64,000 nucleotides of DNA from Strongylocentrotus purpuratus. Its lineage: Eukaryota; Echinodermata; Echinoidea; Camarodonta; Strongylocentrotidae. Positions 45,061 through 56,261 of this stretch are shown here, piece after piece (position 1 is the stretch's first letter; each line of letters starts with the position of its first letter). A program made the translations under genes and the position numbers. The stretch is from the NCBI RefSeq assembly GCF_000002235.5, contig NW_022145527.1, forward strand, positions 336,001-400,000, given 5' to 3'. Below the pieces are notes generated by a model. The model was not told the origin of the DNA. It did no database searches and saw only the letters and a program-made list of their open reading frames with translations.

Positions 45061-47711
45061 CTTTAAGAACTATTGCTATAATAACTACATTTTAAACATC
45101 TTAAAAGATGCAGATTCACACTTCTGATTTCATTTTTTTTTGGAAAGAATTGCTCATAGAATATTTTCAGAGCCATGTATTTAAGTTTAAGACATTGATG
45201 AAATGTTAAAATATGTTGATGATATGAACCAAGCTTATCGTTTTTCATCGGATGGTCGTGGAGCTGCAACGTTTTTTTTTTTATCTGATTGTCGTAGAGT
45301 ACGTACTAAACCTGCAGGGACATTACTGTTCTTATACAAAGATACAGTGTATAACTGCAATATATACTATAGTCTTACCGCGGTAAACCCATAGGTTAAT
45401 TAGCACCATCGCAAAGATTTTCAAAAATCAAGCTTAGGCAATTCCAATAGCTTGTGCGTCACCTATTGAAATATCTGAACGTGATTTCTATTCCTTAGGC
45501 AATTTTGAAAGTGACTTTAATTGACTTATAAAGCGTTGCACACTACATGTTCCTCCTGCTTTCCTGATTTCGTAGAAAGGGTGGTTACATTAGATGTGGC
45601 GATCTAAACAACTACTATCCTCCTGATTTAGGTTCTAAACAATGATGAGAATATTAATAACCGGAAGTTTATTGTATTTAACTCTTTTCATAATAAAAGC
45701 AGAATCGGTTTCAAATCGTAGACAATCGCAGTATTGGTCTGACGTCATTACTATTATGAGGCGATTTAGCTTTTCCCAATCCAAGGAAGCATAAAATCCT
45801 TTGAAATTTTAATTTAAATAATTATGAATTTCCAGTTTCTCGGTCATTACGATTTTAAATGTTTTAATGCTTATATAAAATGCTGTCACAAAGTACTTTA
45901 AATTCGGATTGTAGTCGGACCATGGAGTGTGCGCCGCGCTTAAAATACCTCTGAGATCATGTTCGTTATTGCATTTACAATTTTACAAAAGCCAGAAATT
46001 AAAACAACAAAAAACCTTGATATTTTCATGTGGTATAACACTGGGAGTTATATAAAGGCTTATTATTTCTAAACTACTTTGGAAGGCACAGAAGGACGTT
46101 AATTTATAATGTAAAGTCACAACGTGCTGTGCATACTACAAATAAAATCGCAATGTTATAATTACCATGATAGAGATTTTTTTTTTTATAAAGATGAACG
46201 CAGAAAAATATTCTTTAGTAGCTAGGTCACGAGGTTTTATTATTTTTCTGTGGGTAAATGCAGTAAAGAATGGGTTCTTTGACATTTAGATTAAGGTTCA
46301 TAGTTCATTTGGCATTTCACAATGATGGTTATGGGTCATGTGTCAACAGTGAATATAAAAATTCGAGCTTCAGTCACAATGACGTGACCAACAAGAGACT
46401 GATTAATATACATTGAATTACATTACCACGATGGCAAGGAAGCGATCAGTATGAAGTCGGTGTGACTGGGGTATATTATGTCACATTAAAATGAAAGCTT
46501 AATTCAACAATTTAGTATCTTAATACAACGTGAATGAACACGTGAATTATATAGTCCAAGCATAAAGTGACCAACAGAAGATTCTTCAGAATAAAAGGCT
46601 ACAGACAACCAACAATTCTACATATGGCTTTAACTGACCTTTGAATGTGCAATTACAGTACATACATGCACCTCTAACCCCGGAGGAGATATGACTGTCC
46701 AATATTTGCTCATTACCTATAATCGTAGATACAAGCACCAGATTGCGGGGGATGATTATAATTATGTTTCACGTCATTTTAGCCTCGATATCCCTGTGAC
46801 ACATTACTTTGTTGACTGCCAGTGACATAAAATCTTATTCAGATCAGATTGCTCATTTATCGTTTCCACTTATCATCTTGATGAATCGTATATATATTGA
46901 TGGTGCTCAGGATACACATAAATTACGTTATTCGTTAATCCAAGCGCTGAAGCCCGTTGCACTCACGGCTTAATTGAGAAGCAAAGGCTCGTACAGATCA
47001 TTATGACGCCGCAAAACCGCGGCGGTTGTTTTCAAAAGATGAGGTAAAGTGTCATACTCCACTTATTTTATCTGTAAATTGAACGGTGGAAAAATTGCGT
47101 TGATCTGTCTGGAGCGTGGCATGCATGTACAAATTGTCCTCATAAGTCCCGATTAACGTCGGATATGACGCATTCAGAATGACGCCCCGAAATAGTCACT
47201 CTCGTCTACCCATAACATTTGACCCTTTAGACCAATACAGTAATTGATAACAAGATTGTCAGTCTGGTCGTAGCCGTTGTGTTTAGCCCCATGAGTCCCG
47301 AAAACAAAATCAGACCCCAAAGTCGGGTCGTTTTCACTTCATCTAGCCCACACACCAAGGGCTTTGCTACAACGAGGAAGCATGCAAACGGGTAAGCCCC
47401 AAAACATCGTCAATGTTATTGCTTGCAGGCAAGGCTCTTAATATTTAGAACTATGCACTCGTTAGCAACTATTATGGCAACCATATGCAATGAACCAAGT
47501 CAGAGCTACTGCTACTTCGGCTACTTCTGACAGGCCCTCAGCAAAGTTTGTAGTTTTTAGGTTCTCACGCTAAAATTAATTCATGTTTTGCAATCAATGT
47601 AAAGTTACTTCAAGGACAAATGATGCTCCTTTCATATGAAACTGGATAGATCACACGCTAAAATGGCGACATGCAGGGGTTACGACGAACTTCAAAAGAT
47701 TACTACGAAGT
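45061..47711 (+). other. A4-to-B6 tail-to-tail spacer
   Basis: No gene. Homologous to 4811-9547 but without the MITE, SINE and TA element, and so provides their empty sites (near 46405, 46470 and 46886). About 150 bases at 45276-45420 are not found after A0. Confidence 0.6.
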
Positions 47712-48671
47712 TCAAAATTTACGCAATATATTTTGAAAGGCCTTTCGAAAAGCCCGATCTCTGAAGCCGTAGATGACAGGATTAACAACCAAGCTTATTG
47801 TATGCAATACCAGAAATGAATGGTTGTATACCATAATAGTAAAAGGTGATAGGTATGTTGTAAGCCGCAATATGAGATACAGGGGAAACGCGAAAAAGAA
47901 GATAATGAAGACTGTCACGACAAAGGAGATAGTCTTAAATGCTTTCAATCGGTCATCGTGTACTGGGAGTTGCTGCTGTTGGAACTGGATGATCACTCTT
48001 TGGCTCGCAATCTTTCTCGCTTGATTCACTGCGATGTGAAGAATCAAAGCATTGATGGCAAGCAGCGTAGCCATTGAAATCATGATCAAACAAAATAACA
48101 ACCAGGTGAAGGTTACGTTCAATGTCCCAATTAAGGGTGCCCCACAGTCCCTTTCTTTCTGGTTTTGACTCATATGTGATCCATGTGTTATGCTAACAGA
48201 TCGGGCGGTGTTCAATGAAATACAAAGAAGCCAAAGACACCCCAGGACGATGGCAATGCGTCTAAACGTCACCAGGCTGGTATAACGTAACGGCTTCGTA
48301 ACAGCTATGAATCTATCTACAGTCAACGCCACAATGTGACAAAACGAAACACCAGATAGTGCATTCAAGGGTAGAACATAGTAAGGAGTATTTTCTTCTG
48401 TTTCAGCGAAGCACGATACATCAAATTTAAAGACAGTTGCATACACATCCAGTGGAATCCCAACAAGGGCGTCGAGGAGATTAGAGATCGCAAGGCTCAC
48501 AATAATGGTATTTGTTGGAGTTCGGAGGCTGTAATTTCTGTAAACTGCTATCACCAACATTGCGTTGCTGACGACGATGCAAGGTAGAAAAGGAGTAATA
48601 CATACCATGACAACTATTTTGCCAGCAAACTGATGATCTTCAAATAGAGCTGGTTCCGTACTTTCATTCAT
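47712..48671 (-). CDS. Lineage-B class A GPCR (B6), 319 aa, altered TM6
   Basis: Complete ORF. It has two extra residues in loop 1 (FAETEENTPYY). NES 2-4, Asn1.50, SLAISN (Asn at 2.50), DRF, KPLRY, W4.50, DCGAP and NVTF in loop 2, and NPVIY are present. In TM6, where all other B members read IIFWFP, B6 reads IIFFFA: Trp6.48 (toggle switch) is Phe and Pro6.50 is Ala, though the Pro two residues on is kept. The ORF is otherwise clean, so either signalling is altered or early decay has begun. Upstream neighbour is B7 on the same strand. Ligand unknown. Confidence 0.92.
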   Translation of the reverse strand: MNESTEPALFEDHQFAGKIVVMVCITPFLPCIVVSNAMLVIAVYRNYSLRTPTNTIIVSLAISNLLDALVGIPLDVYATVFKFDVSCFAETEENTPYYVLPLNALSGVSFCHIVALTVDRFIAVTKPLRYTSLVTFRRIAIVLGCLWLLCISLNTARSVSITHGSHMSQNQKERDCGAPLIGTLNVTFTWLLFCLIMISMATLLAINALILHIAVNQARKIASQRVIIQFQQQQLPVHDDRLKAFKTISFVVTVFIIFFFAFPLYLILRLTTYLSPFTIMVYNHSFLVLHTISLVVNPVIYGFRDRAFRKAFQNILRKF

Positions 48672-49164
48672 TGTGATGATACTCTTTAAAATGCAATGAA
48701 AAGGACTAGTGAAAATCCAAATTCACGGACTGGCGATGAATCTAAATCTCTCACGAAATAGGACTGGCCAAGCCAAGACAAAATAAAGTACTCACTGCGT
48801 AAAATGTTATGCAAGAGTGGAGTACTAAATGTAAGTGAAAGTTTGTTTGTTTTCTGGTACGTCCGATGATCGAGCCGATGGCAGTACCAAAATGGAACAT
48901 CTTTGGACAGCGTATCACGCTATTCCCGCCATACACCGCGTAATGTGAGTGACTGTATACTGGCAAAGTTTTCAGTTAAGAGTCATCAAGGTTATTAACT
49001 CGCGTTAGGTTGTCAGGTATAATTCTGTATTCTTAAATGGTATACATGTACGTCGTATAAAAGAAAACCTTCGCTTTTCATAAGTCATGAACTTGATCTC
49101 AGCATTTCCATCCATAGATATCCAGTCAACAAAAAAGGTAAGGAAACTTGAACAAACAAAAGAG

Positions 49165-49305
49165 GCGTGACGGCTCAGTGGTAAAGGGCAGTGGTCTCGT
49201 AATCGAGGATTCCCGGGTTCGAGACTAAGTTATAATTAATGGGCTGTATAGTGCCCTTTGGTAAGGCATTATTCCTCATTACCAAGTCACCCGGAGAGGA
49301 CTTGT
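49165..49305 (+). repeat. tRNA-derived SINE relic upstream of B6
   Basis: GACGGCTCAGTGGTAAAGGG and CCCGGGTTCGAGACTAAG boxes, then AAGGCATTATTCCTCATTAC and CACCCGGAGAGGAC; about 495 bp upstream of B6. Confidence 0.78.
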
Positions 49306-51453
49306 ACCCGTTTTTTCTTACTCGGTTGTTAATGGTGTTCCTGGTCAGCTTTGAAGTATCGTCATGCCTTCTTTATGAAGAATTACAAGATGGGTTCAAG
49401 AATGTAGCCAATGAGAAACGTCAAAATGGATCACGTGTGTGTGCATTTATGTTGAGGATAGACACGGGGAGTGCATTATGGTGATAACAACCGTCAATTT
49501 TCCGACGTTAAACTCATATTGTAGACCCATCTAATAAAACAAATAATTAATATTTTAGCTCGTTCAGTATCCTAATATGATTAAAAATCGTTGCAGTGCA
49601 TATTCACTAATGCACTCGCAAAATATGTATTATTTGTATGCAATCGTCAGCATGTTTGGAAACACTCACGACAGCACCTACGTTGTCAAGAGAAACAATG
49701 TTAAACCAATTGGGGTTCTACAAACAAAAATTGACGAAGACTCCATAATTACAAAGGAATCCATATAAATATATAACACGCACACACACCCGCGCGCACA
49801 CACTCTACTTTATCTCTTCCTCTCTCTCTCTCTCACTCTCTTGATTTGGCCTTCTTCATTACACACGAAAAATGGTTCGGCTCATTCACATTACTCTGAT
49901 TCTCATCCCCATTAATTATACCCAGACGTTGTGTGTCCGGAAATGGTTTGTATCCGGACAGTTGATTAAAAATAGCAAATAATTTGAAGAAGTTTACAAC
50001 CAATATTTCATATATATTTTAAGACTGATGTTATATAATATCATACAGGACAAATATTCATGTGGTTGTAGTCCTATTTAATGAATATTTTTAATGAATT
50101 TCAAAGGCATGAGAGAAGGATTTATACCTCTTAAGTGTCCGGACACACAACGCCATCATACTATACTGTTAGGACCACAAGCGAATCCAACAGTCAAATG
50201 GCGTTCACCTCGTTTTTTGTTTTTCAATCGGATTCCTAAGTCAAGTTTGATACTTAGACGAAGTCACCGACTGATCTTTTTATAAAGTGTACCCAAAGTG
50301 CTTACATGTTATGGTTTAGGGGCCCATCATTGTTTATATACATTTCAACAATCATTCTGGCTATAAATGTTCGTTAGATCTAAGAAACCCTCTACGAATA
50401 ATATAAAGAACAAAGTTAAAGAAAAGACCCACAGAAGACCACAAAGGCCAGTTTGTTTACCTAACTAGACATGGCATCAAGAATAAATAGCAATTTGTGT
50501 CAATGATAATCAATGCTTACTGACGTTCTTTCAATATGCGAACGCACTTAACAAATCAATGACACATGACATCTTAAGAAACACGAATGGATCCTGATTG
50601 TGATCATGAATAGATGTCATTCGATTAAAATGACAGCTTAATTCAAGAATTTGTTATCTTAATACAACGCAAATGAACCAGTTTTTGCACAATAAGCATC
50701 AAAATTATAGAGTGCAAGCATAACGTGACCAACAGAACAGGTTATTCAGAATCTAAGGATTCGAGACAACCAAACCGAAATAAAATGGTTTTAATTGACC
50801 TTTGAATATGCAATTACAGTAAATACATCCTCCTCTACCCCCGGAGGAGTTATGACTGTCCAATATTTGCTCATCACCTATGAATAATTACAGAAACAAG
50901 CACCATATTGCGGGGGATGATTATAATTATGTTTCACGTCATTTTAGCCTAGATATCCGTTTGACACATTATTTTGTCCCTTGCTACAATAATCAAACAA
51001 GCTGACTGCCACTGACATCAAATCTCATTTAAATCAGATAAAAAATTTATCGTTTCCACTTATCATCTTATTATCAAAGTCGGGTCGTTTTCACTTCATC
51101 TAGCCCACGCACCAAGGGCTTTGCTACACCAACGAGGAAGCATGCAAACGAGAAAACCCTTAAACATCGTCAATTCCATTGCTTGCTGCGAGGCTCTTAA
51201 TATTTAAAATTATGAACGCGTTCGCAACTATTAAGGCAAGCATATGCAATGAACCAAGTTAGAGATACTGCTTATTCGGCTACTTCTGACTGGCCATCAG
51301 TCAGGTTTGTAGGTTCTCAAACTAAAGTAAAGTAATGTTTTGCACAAAAATGTAAAGTTTCTTCTAGGACAAAAGGTGCTCCTTTGATGTGACAATGGAT
51401 AGATCGCACGCTAAAATGTCGTCAGAGGGGTTACGACGAAATGCGAAAGATTA
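49306..51453 (+). other. B6-B7 interval
   Basis: No gene. CA/CT microsatellites at about 49778-49840. Homologous to 20793-22909 and 28534-30765 and lacks their GGCCCGAATT inverted repeat. Confidence 0.6.
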
Positions 51454-52416
51454 CTACGTTATTAAAAATTGACGCAAGATATTTTGAAAGGCCTTTCGAA
51501 AAGCCCGATCTCTGAAGCCGTAGATGATAGGAGTAACAACCAAATTTATGGTATGCAATACCAGGAAGGAATTGTTGTATACCATAATAGTAAACGGTGA
51601 TAGGTACGTTGTAAGCCGTAATATGAAATACAGGGGAATCGGAAACCAGAAGATAATGAAGACTGTCACGACAAGGGAGATAGTCTTAAATGCTTTCAAT
51701 CGGTCATCTTGTACTGGGAGTTGCTGCTGTTGGAACTGAATGATCACTCTTTGACTCGCAATCTTTCTCGCTTGTTTCACTGCGATGTGAAGAATCAAAG
51801 CATTGATGGCAAGCAGCGCGACCATTGAAATCACGGTCACGCAAACCATCAACCAGGTGAAGGTTACGTTCAATGTCCCAGTTAAAGGCGCCCCACAGTC
51901 TCTTTCTTGCTGGTCGTGACTTGTATGTGATCCATGCGCTAAGTTAAAAGATCGGGCGGTGTCAGACACAATAGTAAGAGGCCAAAGACATCCCAGGACT
52001 ATGGCAATGCGTCTAAACGTCACCAGGCTGGCATAACGTAACGGCTTCGTAACAGCTATGAATCGATCTGCAGTCAACGCCACAATGTGACAAAACGAAA
52101 CACTAGATAGTGCACTCAGGGGTAGAGCATAGTAAAGAGTATTTTCTTCAGCGAAGCACAATGCATCGAATTTAAAGACGGCTGCATACACATACAGTGG
52201 AATCCCAACAAGGGCGTCGAGGAGATTAGAGATAGCAAGGCTCACAATAATGGCATTTGTTGGTGTTCGGAGGCTGTACTGTCTGTAAACTGCTAACATT
52301 AACAGGGCGTTGCTGACGACGATGCAAGGTAGGAAAGGAATAATACATACCATGACAACTATTTTGCCAGCAAATTGATGACCTGCAGAAAGAGCTTGTT
52401 CCGTACTTTCATTCAT
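51454..52416 (-). CDS. Lineage-B class A GPCR (B7), 320 aa, TPxxY in TM7
   Basis: Intact; B4 is its closest relative. Hallmarks: NES 2-4, Asn1.50, SLAISN (Asn at 2.50), DRF, KPLRY, W4.50 (CLWPL), DCGAP and NVTF in loop 2, and FWFP in TM6. TM7 reads VVTPIIY, so Asn7.49 is Thr; together with Asn2.50 both polar anchors of the sodium pocket are changed. The reading frame runs three codons past the usual end (LIT). Divergent to A5 with ~2.8 kb between starts, enlarged by a 503-bp hAT-type MITE. Ligand unknown. Confidence 0.93.
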   Translation of the reverse strand: MNESTEQALSAGHQFAGKIVVMVCIIPFLPCIVVSNALLMLAVYRQYSLRTPTNAIIVSLAISNLLDALVGIPLYVYAAVFKFDALCFAEENTLYYALPLSALSSVSFCHIVALTADRFIAVTKPLRYASLVTFRRIAIVLGCLWPLTIVSDTARSFNLAHGSHTSHDQQERDCGAPLTGTLNVTFTWLMVCVTVISMVALLAINALILHIAVKQARKIASQRVIIQFQQQQLPVQDDRLKAFKTISLVVTVFIIFWFPIPLYFILRLTTYLSPFTIMVYNNSFLVLHTINLVVTPIIYGFRDRAFRKAFQNILRQFLIT

Positions 52417-52469
52417 TGTGATGATCCTCTTTAAAATGCAATTAAATAGACTAGCTAGATGAGATCCAA

Positions 52470-52538
52470 ATTCATGGACTGCGATGAATCTGAATGTCTC
52501 ACGAAACAGGACTAGCCAAGCTAATTAAGACAAAAGTA
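52470..52538 (-). promoter_or_regulatory. Conserved block upstream of lineage-B genes (example at B7)
   Basis: TTCATGGACTGCGATGAATC, then TGTCTCACGAAA and CCAAGCTAATTAAGAC (+ strand) lie 54-122 bases upstream of the B7 ATG and recur at the same place upstream of B1, B2, B4, B5 and B6, and in part B0; at B3 the block is displaced by a transposon. It could be core promoter or 5' UTR. No clear TATA box is seen. Confidence 0.3.
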
Positions 52539-52615
52539 TTCACTGGGTAATATCTGCACATTAACAAGATCAACATGTGTTAATGGAATGTCGTTTGATT
52601 TCTGGTAAGTCCAAT

Positions 52616-52805
52616 CAGGGGCGTACGCAGGATTTTTTCAAGGGGGGGGTTTTAAAATATTTTGCTCCCGAAAATTTGAAAATCGCGCCGGCCGAAAAGT
52701 CGCTCAGTGGGGGGGGGGGGGGGGGTAAGCGGACACTTTTTTTTTTTTTTTTTTTGGAGGCCAAAAAAAATCGCAACGACTCAGCCGGCAGAAAAGTCGC
52801 TCAGT

Positions 52806-52841
<36 letters not shown>

Positions 52842-52950
52842 AAGCGGACACTTTTTTTTTTTTTTTGGTCTCAAAATTTCAAAATTTGACATTTTTTTAC
52901 GTATGGGGGGGGGGGTAAGGTCACCTTATTTAGGTTAGCCGTGGGTATAA

Positions 52951-52981
<31 letters not shown>

Positions 52982-53118
52982 AAAAAATTTAAAAAAATAA
53001 AAGCCAAAGGGGGGGGGGGGGGTTTTAGGTTTTTTTAGGGGGGTCTACATACATTAAAATACCAAAGGGGGGGGTTTGAACCCCCAAAACACCCCCCCCC
53101 CCCCTGCGTACGCCCCTG
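52616..53118. mobile_element. 503-bp hAT-type MITE, homopolymer-rich
   Basis: Ends CAGGGGCGTACGCAGG and its exact reverse complement CCTGCGTACGCCCCTG, with an exact 8-bp target duplication AGTCCAAT (52608-52615 and 53119-53126). The empty site GTAAGTCCAATGACCGAG is at 31921-31938 upstream of B4. The interior is dominated by long G and T runs with an internal near-repeat (GAAAAGTCGCTCAGTGGGGG twice). Run lengths are likely unreliable in the assembly. No coding capacity. Confidence 0.93.
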
Positions 53119-53458
53119 AGTCCAATGACCGAGCCGATGGCAGAACCAAAATGGAACATCTCCGGACAGCGTATCATGCAATTCCCTGCCATACACCGCG
53201 TTATGTGAGCGATAGTATACTGACAAAGTGTTCAATTAAGAGTCATCACGGTTATTAGCTCGTGTTAGGTTTTTGGATATAATCTCTGCCTGGCTATCCA
53301 ACATTGAGCTGTTCCCTAAAATGGTAATCATGTACGCCGTATGAAAGAAAACCTACGCTTTTCATAAGTCACGAACTTGCTCTCAGCATTTTCATTCATA
53401 GAAATCCAGTCAAAAAAACAAGTAATGAAACTGGAAATGCCAAAAGTAATTTTAAGAA

Positions 53459-53600
53459 GCGCGATGGCTTATAATGGTAGGGCAGTGGTCTCGTATCCGT
53501 GAAATGAAGTATCTCGGGTTCTAGACTAAGTTGATATTTGCAAGGCATTATTCCTCATTACCAAGTCAGCCGGAGAGGACTTAAAGCCGTCGGTCCACAG
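53459..53600 (+). repeat. tRNA-derived SINE relic upstream of B7
   Basis: Diverged head GATGGCTTATAATGGTAGGG, B box TCGGGTTCTAGACTAAG; nearest to the relic at 32264. Confidence 0.75.
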
Positions 53601-55195
53601 GTGTTTTTTTTCTAACTCGGTTTTTAAAGATTTACCTGGTCATCTTTGAAGTGCCTTCATGCCTTATTTATGAAGAACAATCTTCAGCATGGTTGGAAAC
53701 ACTCACGACAGCACTGATATGGTCAAGAGAAACTGGATGTAGAACTAAAAGTATTTGGTTCTACAAAATGATTGGCGGAGACTCAGTAACTACAAAGTAT
53801 ACTTCATATTAATATATATCTCTCCTCACGCACATACACACCCACGTGCACACACTCCACATTATAATTTAATGCCCCTCTGGTAGTCAGCGAACGAACA
53901 TCTTTTCACTATGAATAAATAAGACCTTTGGACCTATATTACGAACGTAAAATGAGATATTGCTAGTATCAATATTTTTCTCAAATGAGGAAAGTAGAAA
54001 AGACTGTGAGAAAGCGATATTATAGAACTAATATGCAATGACATCTAATAAAGTTCTAGGATTGATTTTTAATAACTGGAATGGATTGACTGACACTGCT
54101 TTTGTTACGGTTTTTACATATCGCAAAGTCTCGATAAAAACATGCATGAAAGACACGAGACAGTCAAAGTATTGTGTATTCTTATATTAATGCGCAATTT
54201 TGTTACAGTAAGGAACTACATGAACTAAACTTCGGTTTTTCAAAATAAAAATGATTGACGCAGGTATAATTACTTTTGGAATGCGCGCACTAAGCATTCT
54301 GACAAGCGATCAACTTTCTGGTACTAATTTACAGAGGGAAGGAGAAGGAGCATGGATCATTTCGTGTTGTAGCACGTATATGTTGCTAATGCCCTCGCTC
54401 CATCATCAAAACATTTCCGACAGGTTCATGATCCAGTATCATTAATTTTCGGAATCAGACAAAATATGTGAAAGTCGCGTGAAGGACAGACCCCTACTTT
54501 ATTCAGGAGATTTTGTGTTTTCGCAATTCGTGAAATTGACATCTTGACTGATCCAGGATTAACAAAAGAAGGGGACGAGTTCTGAAAATGTTGACTTAAT
54601 TTAGTTTTATTTGTCTGGAATATGATTTCAGGAACTGCTTCAGCTCTTTAAGTCGAAGAGTAGGGGAGATTGAGCAAAAGAAAGATATATCTCTGAGGTA
54701 TTTAATATGTTTCAAGAGTTTCAGCAACCCGGACTCCAGCATGGGACACGGCTCTTACGCATCATTGTCTATATTTTCTCGCGGACATGTACGTCATCAG
54801 ATGATAGCTTGAATGGTCACACGGATGTAAGATTGATATTTATCCAGTGAACCAGATAAAAATACCCAGCATGCTGCAAGCTTTATATATTTACGTGTAG
54901 CGAACAGACTGCCCGTGTCGGTGCCTGCGTGAACTATCGGTTAAGGCACTGCCACTGGTGTGTGTCGAGTCTGGTGACGTGTCTAAAAGATGTCTGGCAC
55001 GAAAATCGATCGGGAAGAAGTTTGCCATCATAAATAATCACGAGACATTTTGATTCGCGACGGAACTCGGAAAAGTTTTCTGAGCATTCTAATGGCTTAC
55101 ACCGGAAAGAGAGGCGCTAAATAATAAATGTTATTATCATCATTTGAGAAGGATAGGAGAGTAGTTGTTTTACCAGGAAAGAATAAGGTAAAATT
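53601..55195 (+). other. A5 upstream region
   Basis: No gene. Homologous to the other A upstream regions; GGCGCTAAATAA at 55113-55124. Confidence 0.6.
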
Positions 55196-56140
55196 ATGAA
55201 TTTAACCTATTCCCAAAACCTGCAGGACAGTGGGCTTTTCTTTCCGCTGATGTTGACAATTATCGCTGTGCTGGCACCGTTCATCATTATTGGGAATTTG
55301 TTCGTTGTCTTAGCCGTTTACAAAAACTACAATCTACGAACGCCGACGAACTATATCCTAACAAGTCTAGCAGTAAATGATATGATGACAAGTTTGGCTC
55401 TTGCTCTTAACTCCTACTCAGCAGCATTCTCGCAAAAGAAGTGGTACCCTATCATGGCGGACTTGCTAGTGTTACCACTTTTCACTTTGTGTTCGAGTAC
55501 ACTCCTCCACATTATTGCCCTTACCGTAGACCGGTACGTCGCAGTAACAAAACCGCTTGAATATCCCGCATTGGTTACTCCAAAACGCGTTGGTTACGCG
55601 ATAGCGTCCATTTGGACCTCAAGTCTGATTTTTCTCGTATTACGCGGTTACATTGACCTAAACGAAGTTCCAAATGCCAACCGCGAAAGAGGAGAACCGC
55701 GCTATAGCTTCGGGTTCGTAGCCTTCTGCTTGGCCATCGATTCATTTTTGGTCATTTCACTGTTCTTGATAGTCGTCTCCAACCTCCACATAATGCAAAT
55801 CGCTGTCAAGCAGGCAAGAGCCATAGCGATTCAAACAAGCAACGGTCAAAATAACCACGTCGCACCGGCAGCGTTGGAGCGCAGGCTCAAAGCGGTTAAG
55901 ACAACTGGCATTATAGTCGGTGTCCTTGCATTCTTTTGGTCTCCATATATCGTGTTCTTCACTCTTCATGTAACGCCGTTAGCGGACAAAGCATCAATGG
56001 TGTATCTAAATCTTTGTTTCCCGGTAGCAGTAGCTATTGCTGCCGCACTCAATCCCTTCATATATCATCATAGAGATAGGGAGTTCCGCAACACCTTCCT
56101 CAAAATATTTCGAGCTGCGTTAAACAAATTCAAGTGCTAA
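55196..56140 (+). CDS. Lineage-A class A GPCR (A5), 314 aa
   Basis: Intact; the last receptor of the array. It begins MNLTYSQNL (NLT glycosylation site at 2-4) and so starts one codon later than A3, to which its N terminus is closest. Hallmarks: GN in TM1, SLAVND in TM2, DRY followed by VAVTKPLEY (Glu instead of Arg in the KPLRY motif), W4.50, FWSP, NPFIY and helix 8 HHRDREFRNTFLKIF. TM7 includes NLCFPVAVAIAAAL, with a Pro where A0 has Leu. No Cys at 3.25 or in loop 2. It is the functional counterpart of the dead A2/A3 pair and helps define their breaks. Ligand unknown. Confidence 0.94.
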   Translation: MNLTYSQNLQDSGLFFPLMLTIIAVLAPFIIIGNLFVVLAVYKNYNLRTPTNYILTSLAVNDMMTSLALALNSYSAAFSQKKWYPIMADLLVLPLFTLCSSTLLHIIALTVDRYVAVTKPLEYPALVTPKRVGYAIASIWTSSLIFLVLRGYIDLNEVPNANRERGEPRYSFGFVAFCLAIDSFLVISLFLIVVSNLHIMQIAVKQARAIAIQTSNGQNNHVAPAALERRLKAVKTTGIIVGVLAFFWSPYIVFFTLHVTPLADKASMVYLNLCFPVAVAIAAALNPFIYHHRDREFRNTFLKIFRAALNKFKC

Positions 56141-56261
56141 AATGTATTCCCTTCATATATCATCGCTACCAGAGAGTTTATTAACGGTTTCCCCGGAATA
56201 TTTCAAACTACGTCCGTTAACTTCAAGAGCCAAGATTCATTCCATTCATATATCATCTTAA
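56141..56261 (+). repeat. C-tail cassettes after A5, first part
   Basis: TTCATATATCATCGCTACCA begins a decayed cassette, followed by GGAATATTTCAAACTACGTC; the series is split by the 678-bp element and resumes at about 56946. Confidence 0.75.

Noticed and set aside
52577..52892. Gly-rich and Pro-rich ORFs
   Set aside because: Products of G and C homopolymers in the hAT-type MITE.
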